From Sulfurimonadaceae bacterium (GTDB lineage: Bacteria > Campylobacterota > Campylobacteria > Campylobacterales > Sulfurimonadaceae), in NCBI GenBank assembly GCA_026193155.1, contig JAPHSI010000206.1, positions 1 through 24,373 on the forward strand: a DNA stretch of 24,373 nucleotides, in the 5' to 3' direction. Shown in pieces: positions 1-7,896 of this stretch (the stretch's first letter is position 1; each line of letters opens with the position of its first letter). The notes under the pieces were generated by a model that saw only the letters and a list, made by a program, of their open reading frames with translations, was not told the origin of the DNA and searched no databases. The translations under genes were made by a program, and so were the position numbers.

Positions 1-939
1 ACGACAAGTGATTCTGTTCCCTGTCCAGTTATGAAAGTACTCATGTGCTATAACACTTTGAATGCCCATAAAGTCTCTGTCCGTAGCCAGTTCTTCATTT
101 GCAAGTACATAATGTGAATTAAATATATTTAAGCCCTTGTTCTCCATAGCACCCATATTAAAGCTATCAACCGCAACTATATTGTAAATATCCAAATCAT
201 ACTCACGACCATACTTTTCTTCATCCCAAAGCATTGCATCTTTTAAAGATCTCATCGCATGAAAACATTTAGATTCATTACCCAAATCACAATATATGTT
301 TAACTCAATATCATTACCGCGCATAGTTGTAAAACTATCGTTTATAACACCCAAGTCTCCTGCTACCAAAGCAAAAAGGTATGAAGGTTTTGGATGCGGA
401 TCAAACCAAGTTACACTATGCTTATCTTTATCTTCACTTACATTTTTTTTATTCCCGTTTGAGAGAAGGACGGGATATTTTTCTTTATCTGCAATTATTG
501 TAGTTGTAAATACAGCCATAACATCTGGTCTGTCTATATATGGAGTTATACGGCGAAAACCTTCAGGTTCATTTTGTGTACAAAATATAGAGCCTGATTT
601 GTATAAGCCCTCTAGTTCGGTGTTGTTTTGTGGGTATATTTTATTTTTTATTTTTAGACTAAACTTATTAGGCACATTAAATACACTTAAAATCTCATTT
701 TTATAACTATATCTACTCTCATCTAATTTTAAATCGTTTAAATATATCTCCAGCATCTCTAAATCTGTACTGTTTAGCTTAACTATAGAAGTTTCATCAT
801 TCTTTATTAAACCTTCAATATTCATCTCGTTAGTTACAATTGTGTACTCATCATTAAGTTCAAAACACAAATCACACTCAGTAATTTTAAACTCAGGCTT
901 TTCATAATCTTTTAAATAAATTGCTTTAATATCACTCAT
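1..939 (-). CDS. pepN: Aminopeptidase N (M1 family), N-terminal 313 codons, cut by window edge
   Basis: The minus-strand frame is open from an ATG at 939 to base 1 and continues outside the window. M1 aminopeptidases remove N-terminal residues from peptides in the cytoplasm. The substrate-anchoring GAMEN motif is at residues 263-267 and the zinc-binding HEYFH (HExxH) is at 299-303, followed by NWTGNR, typical of the family. These positions nearly match E. coli PepN. The third zinc ligand (a Glu about 19 residues past the second His) lies just beyond the edge, so the active site is only partly visible. The gene starts 32 bases after the stop of the diguanylate cyclase on the same strand and may be co-transcribed with it. 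The Shine-Dalgarno is weak. Identity is secure; completeness cannot be judged. Confidence 0.93.
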   Translation of the reverse strand, partial: MSDIKAIYLKDYEKPEFKITECDLCFELNDEYTIVTNEMNIEGLIKNDETSIVKLNSTDLEMLEIYLNDLKLDESRYSYKNEILSVFNVPNKFSLKIKNKIYPQNNTELEGLYKSGSIFCTQNEPEGFRRITPYIDRPDVMAVFTTTIIADKEKYPVLLSNGNKKNVSEDKDKHSVTWFDPHPKPSYLFALVAGDLGVINDSFTTMRGNDIELNIYCDLGNESKCFHAMRSLKDAMLWDEEKYGREYDLDIYNIVAVDSFNMGAMENKGLNIFNSHYVLANEELATDRDFMGIQSVIAHEYFHNWTGNRITCR

Positions 940-971
940 AAAATCTACTTTTATTTTTTTGATTTTGTATT

Positions 972-2744
972 TTACTCAATAGTTAATAAATTTCTACCAT
1001 TCTCTTTTGATTCATACAATAGGGTATCTGCTCTTTTTAACAATATATCTATTGATTCATCATCTTCATACTCTACTAATCCAACACTGATTGTTAAAGG
1101 AGTTTTAAGTCCAAAATCATGTTCAGAAATATTTTTCATCATTCTTTCAATAGTAATTTTCGCACCGTCTTTTTTCGTGTCTGGCATTAGCAGTAAAAAT
1201 TCTTCCCCGCCATACCTACCGATATAATCAATGTCTCTAAGATTAAACATAAAAAGCTTTACAACCTCTACTAATACAAAGTCACCTTTATCGTGACCGT
1301 AAACATCGTTTACATTTTTAAACCAATCTATATCAACCATAGCTACGCTCAACATTGTTTTATGACGGTTACAACGATGAATTTCATGCTTTAAAATTTC
1401 CATAATAGAATACCTACTATGAGCCTTTGTTAAATAATCTGTTTTGGCAATTTTCTCCAAATCTTTTGTAGCTTGAAATAATTGTTCTGTTCTTTGTTTA
1501 ACTTTTGATTCAAGGGAATTATTTAGTATTTTTAACTCTTTTGCTTTAGTTGTAATTTGTACTTGGTAATTTTCAAATGATTTTCTAATAAAGCGAGACA
1601 CAAAATAAGATATAACTAAGGAAACCAATAAAATAAAAATACTACCATAGATTAAATTAGTTAGCTTCATATTATGAGTTTCGTATAATTCTTTACTATT
1701 TTTTGCCAATTCATTCTGAACACTTGATTCATAATATCCGGTTGCTACTACCCAGTCTGAAGATGGTACTTCTTTTAAGTATGTATATTTTTTTTCTTCT
1801 TGTTTTGTCTGAGAGTTGTACCAATTGTAAGTGATATATCCATCTTTAGTGTTTTTAAGTGCTTTTTCTATCATCAAAAAGGTACGCTTCGCAGCTCCGG
1901 ATTCAAGTTTTTTTAGATTTTTTCCAACTAATTGAGGTAACTCGGAGTGTAAAAGCAAAGTTCCATCTCTGTTTACAATATAAAAATAGTTTGAATTCAT
2001 TGCATCTATTTTTGAAATACTTGTAAGTAGTACCTCATCTGAACGTTTTGTTGCAGTATCTAAATATTCTGAAGAACCCATATACCAATCATACAATCCA
2101 AATTTTTTTACAAAAGCCAACTGATGGAATTGCTTATCAGAATTTCTAGAAGGACGGGTAAAGGTATCCCATAAAAAGCCTTCGCCTTCGTTGCTGCAGA
2201 TTTTAATCTCTTCTTTAATTATTTCATTCCCAGAAGAATCTTTAAAATCAATTATAGATGTACCTTCTAGATGCCTTAAATACTCAGGTGCCAGATAAAA
2301 TACACCGTTAAAATCCATAATCCATATAAAACTCTCACCATAGTTCCATGTCATAGAACGCAAAACTTCTATAATAATCTCTTGAATCTCTTTTTGCGTT
2401 TTAATATTTCTATATTTTTTTTCTAATGAGTGTGCTATGCTAATAGCATTTTCAACCCTTTTTTGAACTCTGTTCTTCATATCATCTTTTGTAATACTTT
2501 TATGATATGAAATATGATTTACCATAAATTCAACTTGTGTTTTAAGTGTCTTATTTCGAGAGTTATAAAGATTTTGTTCTACTTTTTTTATATTTCTATC
2601 AAAACTCTCATTACTGGCACTAATCATCAAAAAACTTAATATTAAAACAGCCGAAGGTATAAATATAAAAGGTCCGTAGGCTAATAGGTTGACGATGGAA
2701 TTTTCATTTAGAATTGAAAAAAACTGTTTATTTTTAGTAGTCAT
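972..2744 (-). CDS. Membrane diguanylate cyclase with periplasmic double-Cache sensor (Cache-GGDEF)
   Basis: Predicted to make cyclic-di-GMP from two GTP in response to a periplasmic ligand. Residues 20-42 form a TM helix. Residues about 45-360 are periplasmic and contain two Cache-like repeats (about 130-230 and 250-340), with dCache_2-style motifs such as FGLYDWYMGSSEY and SSDWVVATGYYE. TM2 is 363-383, followed by a short coiled coil and a GGDEF domain. The catalytic motif is GGEEF at 512-516. An RxxD inhibitory site (RDID, 503-506) sits at the canonical five-residue spacing, so an active, product-inhibited enzyme is expected. No Shine-Dalgarno precedes the ATG; a TATAAT lies only 6 bases upstream, suggesting a leaderless mRNA. 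pepN follows 32 bases downstream. The ligand cannot be told from sequence. Confidence 0.93.
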   Translation of the reverse strand: MTTKNKQFFSILNENSIVNLLAYGPFIFIPSAVLILSFLMISASNESFDRNIKKVEQNLYNSRNKTLKTQVEFMVNHISYHKSITKDDMKNRVQKRVENAISIAHSLEKKYRNIKTQKEIQEIIIEVLRSMTWNYGESFIWIMDFNGVFYLAPEYLRHLEGTSIIDFKDSSGNEIIKEEIKICSNEGEGFLWDTFTRPSRNSDKQFHQLAFVKKFGLYDWYMGSSEYLDTATKRSDEVLLTSISKIDAMNSNYFYIVNRDGTLLLHSELPQLVGKNLKKLESGAAKRTFLMIEKALKNTKDGYITYNWYNSQTKQEEKKYTYLKEVPSSDWVVATGYYESSVQNELAKNSKELYETHNMKLTNLIYGSIFILLVSLVISYFVSRFIRKSFENYQVQITTKAKELKILNNSLESKVKQRTEQLFQATKDLEKIAKTDYLTKAHSRYSIMEILKHEIHRCNRHKTMLSVAMVDIDWFKNVNDVYGHDKGDFVLVEVVKLFMFNLRDIDYIGRYGGEEFLLLMPDTKKDGAKITIERMMKNISEHDFGLKTPLTISVGLVEYEDDESIDILLKRADTLLYESKENGRNLLTIE

Positions 2745-2750
2745 GCCAAT

Positions 2751-2756
2751 ATTATA
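2751..2756 (-). promoter_or_regulatory. Candidate -10 box for the 972-2744 diguanylate cyclase (leaderless start)
   Basis: On the minus strand TATAAT is followed by ATTGGC and then the ATG at 2744. Transcription would start at or next to the A of the ATG. No convincing -35 box is seen, which is normal for Campylobacterota. No other TATAAT lies in the 98-base gap on this strand. Confidence 0.5.
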
Positions 2757-2808
2757 GCTGTGTAAGTTTTTATTTGTTCTTAATCTTATATTACGTATAA
2801 CTTATTTT

Positions 2809-2816
2809 GCTATAAT
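2809..2816 (+). promoter_or_regulatory. Extended -10 promoter for pyrC operon
   Basis: TGC-TATAAT (the T at 2808 completes the extended -10) lies 26 bases before the pyrC ATG. A good Shine-Dalgarno, AAGGAA at 2833-2838, sits between them. No clear -35 box is present. This promoter probably drives the run pyrC-RR-HK-exbB-exbD. Confidence 0.6.
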
Positions 2817-2842
2817 GCATAAGAAATATTTTAAGGAATTTT

Positions 2843-3850
2843 ATGAAAACTCACACACTTTTAATGCCATTAGATATGCATTTGCATCTTCGTGATGGGG
2901 TAATGCTTGAAAATATTGCTCCACTTACAGCTTATAGTTTTTCAGGTGCTATTGTAATGCCAAATCTCGTACCACCTGTAACAACTCTTGAAGAAGTAAA
3001 GAGTTATAAAGAGCGTATAATGGCAGCAGTACCAAATGATTATTTTGAACCTTATATGACACTATTTTATAAAAACTACGACAAGGCATTTTTGGAAAGT
3101 GTCGCAGATGAGATAACAGCTATAAAACTTTACCCAGACGGTGCTACAACAAATTCAGACGGAGGTGTGAGCAGTTTTAACATTGAAGAGATGCGTGAGA
3201 CATTAGAAGCAATGAGTGAACTTAATATCCCACTGTGTGTGCACGGTGAGACTGCCGGATTTGTAATGGATAGGGAAGCCGAGTTTATGAGCATCTATGA
3301 AATGTTAGCTAAAAATTTTCCTGATTTAAAAATAATAATGGAGCATATAACTACTAAAGCAGCTGTTGATATGCTTGAAAAGTATGATAATCTTTATGCA
3401 ACGATTACAGTCCATCACCTTCTTTTAACTTTAGATGATGTAGTTGGCGGAATGATGATGCCACACCACTTTTGTAAACCAATAGCTAAACGCCCAGAAG
3501 ACCTAGAAGCCCTTTTACGTGTAGCTCTTGAAGCTCATCCAAAAGTTATGTTTGGAAGTGATTCAGCTCCGCATCCAAAGGATAAAAAAGAATCTTGCGG
3601 CTGTGCAGCAGGTGTATTTACCGCACCAATAGCACTTCAACTTCTTTGTGAAATATTTGAGCAAAATGATAAGCTGGAGAATTTACAAGAATTTGTAAGT
3701 GACAACGCCCAACGTATTTATGGAATTTGTCCAGAATTTAAAGAGGTAATTTTAGAAAAACGACCTTTTGAAGTACCACAGACATATTCAAATGTAGTAC
3801 CGTTGTATGCAGGAAAAGAAATCAATTGGGCAATTCAAAGCGTTGAATAA
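2843..3850 (+). CDS. pyrC: Dihydroorotase (PyrC)
   Basis: Catalyses the reversible cyclisation of N-carbamoyl-aspartate to dihydroorotate in pyrimidine synthesis (cytoplasm, binuclear zinc). The amidohydrolase signatures are all present: HLH at 13-15 with RD following; the carboxylated-lysine candidate K95 in AIKLYPDG; H134 in CVHGE; H168 in MEHIT; D240 in FGSDSAPH. At 335 residues the length matches class II (E. coli-type) PyrC. The ATG has AAGGAA five bases upstream. The 3' end overlaps the response regulator start by 8 bases, so the gene opens a putative five-gene operon. There is no obvious functional link between pyrimidine synthesis and the following signalling and TonB genes. Confidence 0.96.
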   Translation: MKTHTLLMPLDMHLHLRDGVMLENIAPLTAYSFSGAIVMPNLVPPVTTLEEVKSYKERIMAAVPNDYFEPYMTLFYKNYDKAFLESVADEITAIKLYPDGATTNSDGGVSSFNIEEMRETLEAMSELNIPLCVHGETAGFVMDREAEFMSIYEMLAKNFPDLKIIMEHITTKAAVDMLEKYDNLYATITVHHLLLTLDDVVGGMMMPHHFCKPIAKRPEDLEALLRVALEAHPKVMFGSDSAPHPKDKKESCGCAAGVFTAPIALQLLCEIFEQNDKLENLQEFVSDNAQRIYGICPEFKEVILEKRPFEVPQTYSNVVPLYAGKEINWAIQSVE

Positions 3851-4496
3851 TATACTACTTTTAGAAGATGACATACTGCTAGGAGAAACCCTAGTAGATT
3901 TACTTGAAGATGAGGGTTATAAAGTATCACACTACCCTAACGGGCAAGATGCATTAGATGCGACATTTGATAGTAAATTTGACTTATACTTATTAGATAT
4001 TAATGTTCCTCAAATAGACGGGCTTACACTTCTAAAAGAGTTAAGAGATGCGGATGACAATACACCTGCCATATATCTCACTTCTCATCAAGAAAAAGAC
4101 AAACTTTTAGAAGGTTTTAGTAACGGCTGCGATGATTTTATAAAAAAACCATTTGATAATGATGAACTTCTTGTTCGCATAGGTTCTATATTTAAAAGAA
4201 CCAAACAAAAAAATTCGGATTGTTTGGATAAGCTTTGTCATGATGAAGTTCACAAGAGAATTCTTTATCATAATGAAGAATTAGATTTATCACAAAAAGA
4301 GTACAAGCTTTTGCTACTACTTATGCGACATGTGAATTCTACCGTTCCTAAAGAGCTTATCTCAGATGAGCTTTGGAATCATAATGAAGGCGGAAGTGAT
4401 GGCGCACTTAGAGTTTACATAAACCGGATTAAGCAACTTCTTCCTGATATAAATATTCAAAATATTAGAGCTGTCGGATACAAACTTGTTTTATAA
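3843..4496 (+). CDS. OmpR/PhoB-family response regulator
   Basis: Transcription factor of a two-component pair with the kinase that follows. From the TTG at 3843 the protein is 217 residues and begins MNNILLLEDD, the usual distance from start to the acidic pair of a receiver. The phospho-acceptor is D52 (LLDINVPQIDG), T79/S80 lie in YLTS, and the conserved lysine is K101 in IKKPF. Residues about 125-217 are a winged helix ending RAVGYKLVL, the classic Trans_reg_C end. An in-frame ATG at 3807 would add 12 residues lying wholly inside pyrC; I prefer TTG, although neither has a strong Shine-Dalgarno. The gene overlaps the kinase by 11 bases. Its targets are unknown; exbBD immediately downstream are candidates. 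Confidence 0.93.
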   Translation: MNNILLLEDDILLGETLVDLLEDEGYKVSHYPNGQDALDATFDSKFDLYLLDINVPQIDGLTLLKELRDADDNTPAIYLTSHQEKDKLLEGFSNGCDDFIKKPFDNDELLVRIGSIFKRTKQKNSDCLDKLCHDEVHKRILYHNEELDLSQKEYKLLLLLMRHVNSTVPKELISDELWNHNEGGSDGALRVYINRIKQLLPDINIQNIRAVGYKLVL

Positions 4497-5310
4497 TTTA
4501 CGCATAAATATCTTTATATATTATTTCTTTACAACAGTTGGTTTTTTATTTGTAATGTATTATTTTTTAGAAGTTTTAGAGTTTAGCGATGCATATCTAT
4601 TGCTGGCTATACTTGCCACTTTAGCAATATTTTCGGGTGTATTTATCTCTAAACTAGCAGTTGAACCTTTTAAAAATCATCTCGATAATATAGAACAACT
4701 ATCTAAAGAAACATTACATGAGTTAAATCTTCCAATCGCTACAATAAAAACAAATACTCAGATGCTCTCAAAAAATATTGACAATGAAAAAGATTTAAAA
4801 AGACTCTCAAGAATACTGAGTGCTTCTAGTATGCTAGAACAACGCTATAATGAACTTGACTATATGATTAAAACCCATACAACAAAAGAGATTAACGAAG
4901 ATTTTTTTTTAGATGTACTTATAAAAGAGCGTATAGATTTTTTACAGGCTGTCTATCCTAATAAAAAATTCAACCTAAAACTAGATAGAGTAAACATATT
5001 TAACGATAAAATTGGGCTTGGAAAAGTTATTGATAATATAATCGACAACGGAGTGAAATATAGCCAAAACAACGATAATATAGATATAGTTTTAAAAGAA
5101 AAAGAACTAAGTATCCAAGACCATGGAGAAGGCATGGATGAAAATGAACTGCTAAAAGTCTTTGACAAATATTATCAAGGGGATGCAGATTCAAAAGGAT
5201 TTGGCATTGGACTTAGTTTAGTAAAAAGATTTTGTGATAAACAACAAATAAAACTATCTATAGATTCAAAATTGAATCATGGTACAAAAATAACTTTAGT
5301 ATTTAAATAA
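4486..5310 (+). CDS. Small membrane sensor histidine kinase
   Basis: Partner of the preceding response regulator. It has two TM helices (about 9-29 and 36-58) with only a very short periplasmic loop, so it probably senses within the membrane or through a partner, and it lacks a recognisable HAMP domain. H-box: H78 in TLHELNLP. N-box: DNIIDNG, 183-189. G1: DHGEG, 212-216. G2: GFGIGLSL, 238-245. The start is a TTG overlapping the regulator by 11 bases; the next ATG would remove most of TM1, so TTG is preferred. At 274 residues it is short for this class. A run of nine T at 4912-4920 lies inside the gene but the frame is intact. exbB follows after 12 bases. Confidence 0.92.
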   Translation: MFYNLRINIFIYYFFTTVGFLFVMYYFLEVLEFSDAYLLLAILATLAIFSGVFISKLAVEPFKNHLDNIEQLSKETLHELNLPIATIKTNTQMLSKNIDNEKDLKRLSRILSASSMLEQRYNELDYMIKTHTTKEINEDFFLDVLIKERIDFLQAVYPNKKFNLKLDRVNIFNDKIGLGKVIDNIIDNGVKYSQNNDNIDIVLKEKELSIQDHGEGMDENELLKVFDKYYQGDADSKGFGIGLSLVKRFCDKQQIKLSIDSKLNHGTKITLVFK

Positions 5311-5322
5311 GGGAAAAAGAAT

Positions 5323-5763
5323 ATGGAAAATGCCAACTTTTTAGCATATGCAGAACAAGCTGTGGACTATGGTGTAATGGGTATACTTGTTCTTATGAGC
5401 ATAGTTACCCTATGGCTTTTTATTGAGAGAATGATGTTTTATAAAAGTGTCCGTATAGAAGATTATGACCATAGAGATAATTTAGAGATGGATTTAACAG
5501 ATAATATCAATGTCATCAGTGCGATAGGTTCAAATGCACCATATGTCGGACTTCTTGGGACAGTGCTTGGTATTATGATTACATTTTATACGCTTGGAGA
5601 TGCAGGGGCTGTAGATGCAAAGAAGATTATGATAGGTCTCGCCCTTGCACTTAAAGCTACTGCCATGGGTCTTGTAGTCGCTATTCCTTCTATTATTTTT
5701 TATACGATATCACTTAGAAAAATAGAGAAAATCCTTACAAAGTTTGATGTAAAAAATGGCTAA
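5323..5763 (+). CDS. exbB: ExbB, proton-channel subunit of TonB energizer (type 2, short)
   Basis: MotA/TolQ/ExbB-family inner-membrane channel that passes the proton motive force to TonB for outer-membrane uptake of iron complexes, cobalamin and similar ligands. At 146 residues it is the short form common in Campylobacterota. TM helices are at about 17-37, 65-90 and 105-130. The signature APYVGLLGTVLGIM lies in TM2 and ALKATAMGLVVAIPS in TM3. ATG with an AAGGGA-type ribosome site 12 bases after the kinase gene. It overlaps exbD by 8 bases. No full tonB gene or receptor gene is in the window. Confidence 0.93.
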   Translation: MENANFLAYAEQAVDYGVMGILVLMSIVTLWLFIERMMFYKSVRIEDYDHRDNLEMDLTDNINVISAIGSNAPYVGLLGTVLGIMITFYTLGDAGAVDAKKIMIGLALALKATAMGLVVAIPSIIFYTISLRKIEKILTKFDVKNG

Positions 5764-6148
5764 ATGTAAAAAGGCTCCTAAAAGGTTCGATGAAATAAAC
5801 GTTATCCCTTTTATCGATATCATGCTTGTGCTTTTAGTTATGGTTTTAACTACCGCTACATTTATAAAACAAGGTGTAATTCCAGTTGATTTGCCAGAAG
5901 CTAAAAAAGCGGATAAAGAGAAAATTCAAAAAGAGATAAACATATATGTGAACTCTAAAGGGGAAATATTTTTTGAAAAAGAGAAAGTGGATTTAAAAAC
6001 CTTAAAAAATAAACTCTCAAGCATATCAAAAAAACAAACAGTTGTTCTTAGAAGCGATAAAGAATCTCGTTTTCAAGATTTTGTAAGTGTTATGGATATT
6101 CTAAAAGAGTTAAAACATGAACAACTTTACATAGTGACTAAAGAGTAA
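5756..6148 (+). CDS. exbD: ExbD, TonB energizer subunit
   Basis: Inner-membrane partner of ExbB that couples proton flow to TonB. It has a short cytoplasmic N-terminus, then one TM helix (about 15-38) in INVIPFIDIMLVLL carrying the essential proton-relay aspartate (D21). The 80-residue periplasmic domain ends EQLYIVTKE. Its 130 residues are normal for the family. Translationally coupled to exbB by an 8-base overlap. Its stop codon directly abuts the stop of a minus-strand gene at 6149, so the operon probably ends here. No clear hairpin separates them. Confidence 0.94.
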   Translation: MAKCKKAPKRFDEINVIPFIDIMLVLLVMVLTTATFIKQGVIPVDLPEAKKADKEKIQKEINIYVNSKGEIFFEKEKVDLKTLKNKLSSISKKQTVVLRSDKESRFQDFVSVMDILKELKHEQLYIVTKE

Positions 6149-6385
6149 CTAGTAGCTTTTATCCATAAGTTTTAAATCACTCTTCCATGCAGGTTTGTTT
6201 TCTTTGACCTCTTCTTTTGGTTTTTCAACAACTATTTTCGTATTAAATTCTTTTTTCTCAATCTTCTCTACATCATGAAAAAGCGATGTAGCTAAAAAGA
6301 AAAGTATCATTATCACCACTACGGATGCATAAGCTAAAAGATAATTTTTTACGTGTCCACTCTCAAATGGGTTTTCAATTTTCAA
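6149..6385 (-). CDS. Small single-TM protein with charged Pro/Lys/Glu tail, function unknown
   Basis: 78 residues from a TTG at 6385 with a well-placed AAAAAGG Shine-Dalgarno (6392-6398), which argues that the ORF is real. A short cytoplasmic N-terminus is followed by one hydrophobic helix at about 14-36, then a hydrophilic tail with EKPKEEVKENKP. The topology (N-in, TM, Pro/Lys/Glu stretch) is like the first part of TonB, but there is no C-terminal TonB fold. The Ser/His pair of a TonB helix is not clear: the S in VTS-like positions has no correctly spaced His. Its stop touches exbD's stop with no gap. It could be an unrelated membrane peptide. I do not recognise the family. Confidence 0.6.
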   Translation of the reverse strand: MKIENPFESGHVKNYLLAYASVVVIMILFFLATSLFHDVEKIEKKEFNTKIVVEKPKEEVKENKPAWKSDLKLMDKSY

Positions 6386-6428
6386 TATATGCCTTTTTAA
6401 AATTTATTAAAATACTTAATATTCGTTT

Positions 6429-6439
6429 TATAATATAAT
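6429..6439 (+). promoter_or_regulatory. Overlapping -10 boxes for the HD-GYP gene
   Basis: Two overlapping TATAAT hexamers (6429-6434 and 6434-6439) lie 35-45 bases before the ATG at 6475. The 89-base gap between 6385 and 6475 is a divergent promoter region. No clear -35 box is seen. Confidence 0.45.
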
Positions 6440-6474
6440 GCAATAATAATACCATATTAACACTGAGAAAATAA

Positions 6475-7896
6475 ATGCAAAGTCAACTAAAACCCTCAGA
6501 TATATTGTCCTCAAAAGTTCGTATTTTATTATATTTGTCTTCACTGTCTACTTTAATTTTTTCACAAAACTACTGTATAAATGTCTGCCCTTTTATAGAT
6601 GGTTTGTCATATAACACACTTACTTTTAATCTATTTATTATATTTATTTTTCATATTATTGTTAGAGAATTTTTATATAATTTTTTTACTAAAGTACCAA
6701 ATGGGCTAACCCTTCCTCGCTGTATGTATTATCTCTCAATTTTATCTTGGATTATAGCAGGTATTGGAGCATTTTTTCTACATAATTATCTATACCCGTA
6801 TTTTCCAATAGGGAGTCATTTAAAACTACTAAGTAGTTACTGGGTTTTAGGCGGTGGACTTCTTGCACAACTTGAATATATTATGTTTGAACAAAGATTT
6901 AAACAAATAAACAAAGTTGTATATATAAAAGAATTCAACGAAAATATATCTCGCAGGATATTTGAAAGCTTTATGATTTTAAGTGCTGCACCATCTATTA
7001 CTATAATGCTTATCTTGGCACGTTATAGAAACGAAACACTCCAAGGTTCTCATATACTAGAAGAGATAGCATATGTAATAGTTTTATTTATTTCAGTTGC
7101 TATTATATGTGCTTATTATTTTGGAAAAATGTTAAAAGAAGACACCAAAAAAGTACTTGACAATATACATGAGATTAAACACTCAAACTATAATATAACC
7201 CATAATATAGCAAGGGCTGATGAGATAGGTGAAATATCTCAAGCTATAGAGTCTATGGCACATGAAATTGGTAACCTAAATAATGAGATAGTATCTACTC
7301 AAACAGAAATTGTAAATACTATGGGGGAAATTGCAGAAACAAGAAGTAAAGAAACCGGTAACCATGTAAAACGTGTCGCGTTATACTCTGAACTCTTAGC
7401 ATTGAAATACGGTTTAGATAAAAATGAAGCCCAACTTTTAAAACAAGCTTCCCCTATGCATGATATAGGGAAAATCGGTATCCCAGACAGTATCTTAAAT
7501 AAACCAGGTCGTCATACAGACGAAGAATCAATTATAATGAAAACACATGCCACTTTGGGCTATGATATTCTCAAAAACTCAAATAGGGATATCTTAAAAG
7601 CCGCATCTATAGTCGCCTATGAGCATCACGAAAAGTATGATGGAAGTGGATATCCAAAAGGGTTAAAAGGTGAAGATATCCATATTTATGGACGTATTAC
7701 GGCTGTTGCAGATGTTTTTGATGCATTAGGTAGCGACAGGGTATATAAAAAAGCTTGGGATGATGATAGAATATTTACTCTTTTCAAAGAAGAAAGCGGT
7801 AAGCATTTCGATCCTTATTTAGTAAATATATTTTTTGAAAATATAGATGAAATTTTAAAAATCAGAGATTCTTTAAAAGATACTACGAATCTATAA
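6475..7896 (+). CDS. Membrane HD-GYP cyclic-di-GMP phosphodiesterase
   Basis: Predicted to hydrolyse cyclic-di-GMP. The N-terminal half has about six TM helices (roughly 14-32, 47-70, 84-104, 118-136, 165-183, 198-217). A HAMP-like linker at about 218-270 contains the ADEIGEISQAI motif, followed by a coiled coil. The HD-GYP domain starts at ETGNHVKRV (H297). It carries HD at 329-330 in MHDIGKIGIPD, and the full family signature HHEKYDGSGYP at 384-394, so it is expected to be active. The membrane domain is an uncharacterised multi-TM sensor that I do not recognise. A TATAAT pair lies upstream and the Shine-Dalgarno is weak. The last 14 bases overlap the convergent patatin gene, so the two genes share a 3' end. 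Confidence 0.93.
   Translation: MQSQLKPSDILSSKVRILLYLSSLSTLIFSQNYCINVCPFIDGLSYNTLTFNLFIIFIFHIIVREFLYNFFTKVPNGLTLPRCMYYLSILSWIIAGIGAFFLHNYLYPYFPIGSHLKLLSSYWVLGGGLLAQLEYIMFEQRFKQINKVVYIKEFNENISRRIFESFMILSAAPSITIMLILARYRNETLQGSHILEEIAYVIVLFISVAIICAYYFGKMLKEDTKKVLDNIHEIKHSNYNITHNIARADEIGEISQAIESMAHEIGNLNNEIVSTQTEIVNTMGEIAETRSKETGNHVKRVALYSELLALKYGLDKNEAQLLKQASPMHDIGKIGIPDSILNKPGRHTDEESIIMKTHATLGYDILKNSNRDILKAASIVAYEHHEKYDGSGYPKGLKGEDIHIYGRITAVADVFDALGSDRVYKKAWDDDRIFTLFKEESGKHFDPYLVNIFFENIDEILKIRDSLKDTTNL

Noticed and set aside
296..706. 136-codon plus-strand open frame
   Set aside because: It lies antisense to pepN, whose GAMEN and HExxH motifs confirm the minus frame; its composition is not protein-like.
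6149..6385. Calling the small protein TonB
   Set aside because: It lacks the TonB C-terminal domain, is far too short and is on the opposite strand to exbBD.
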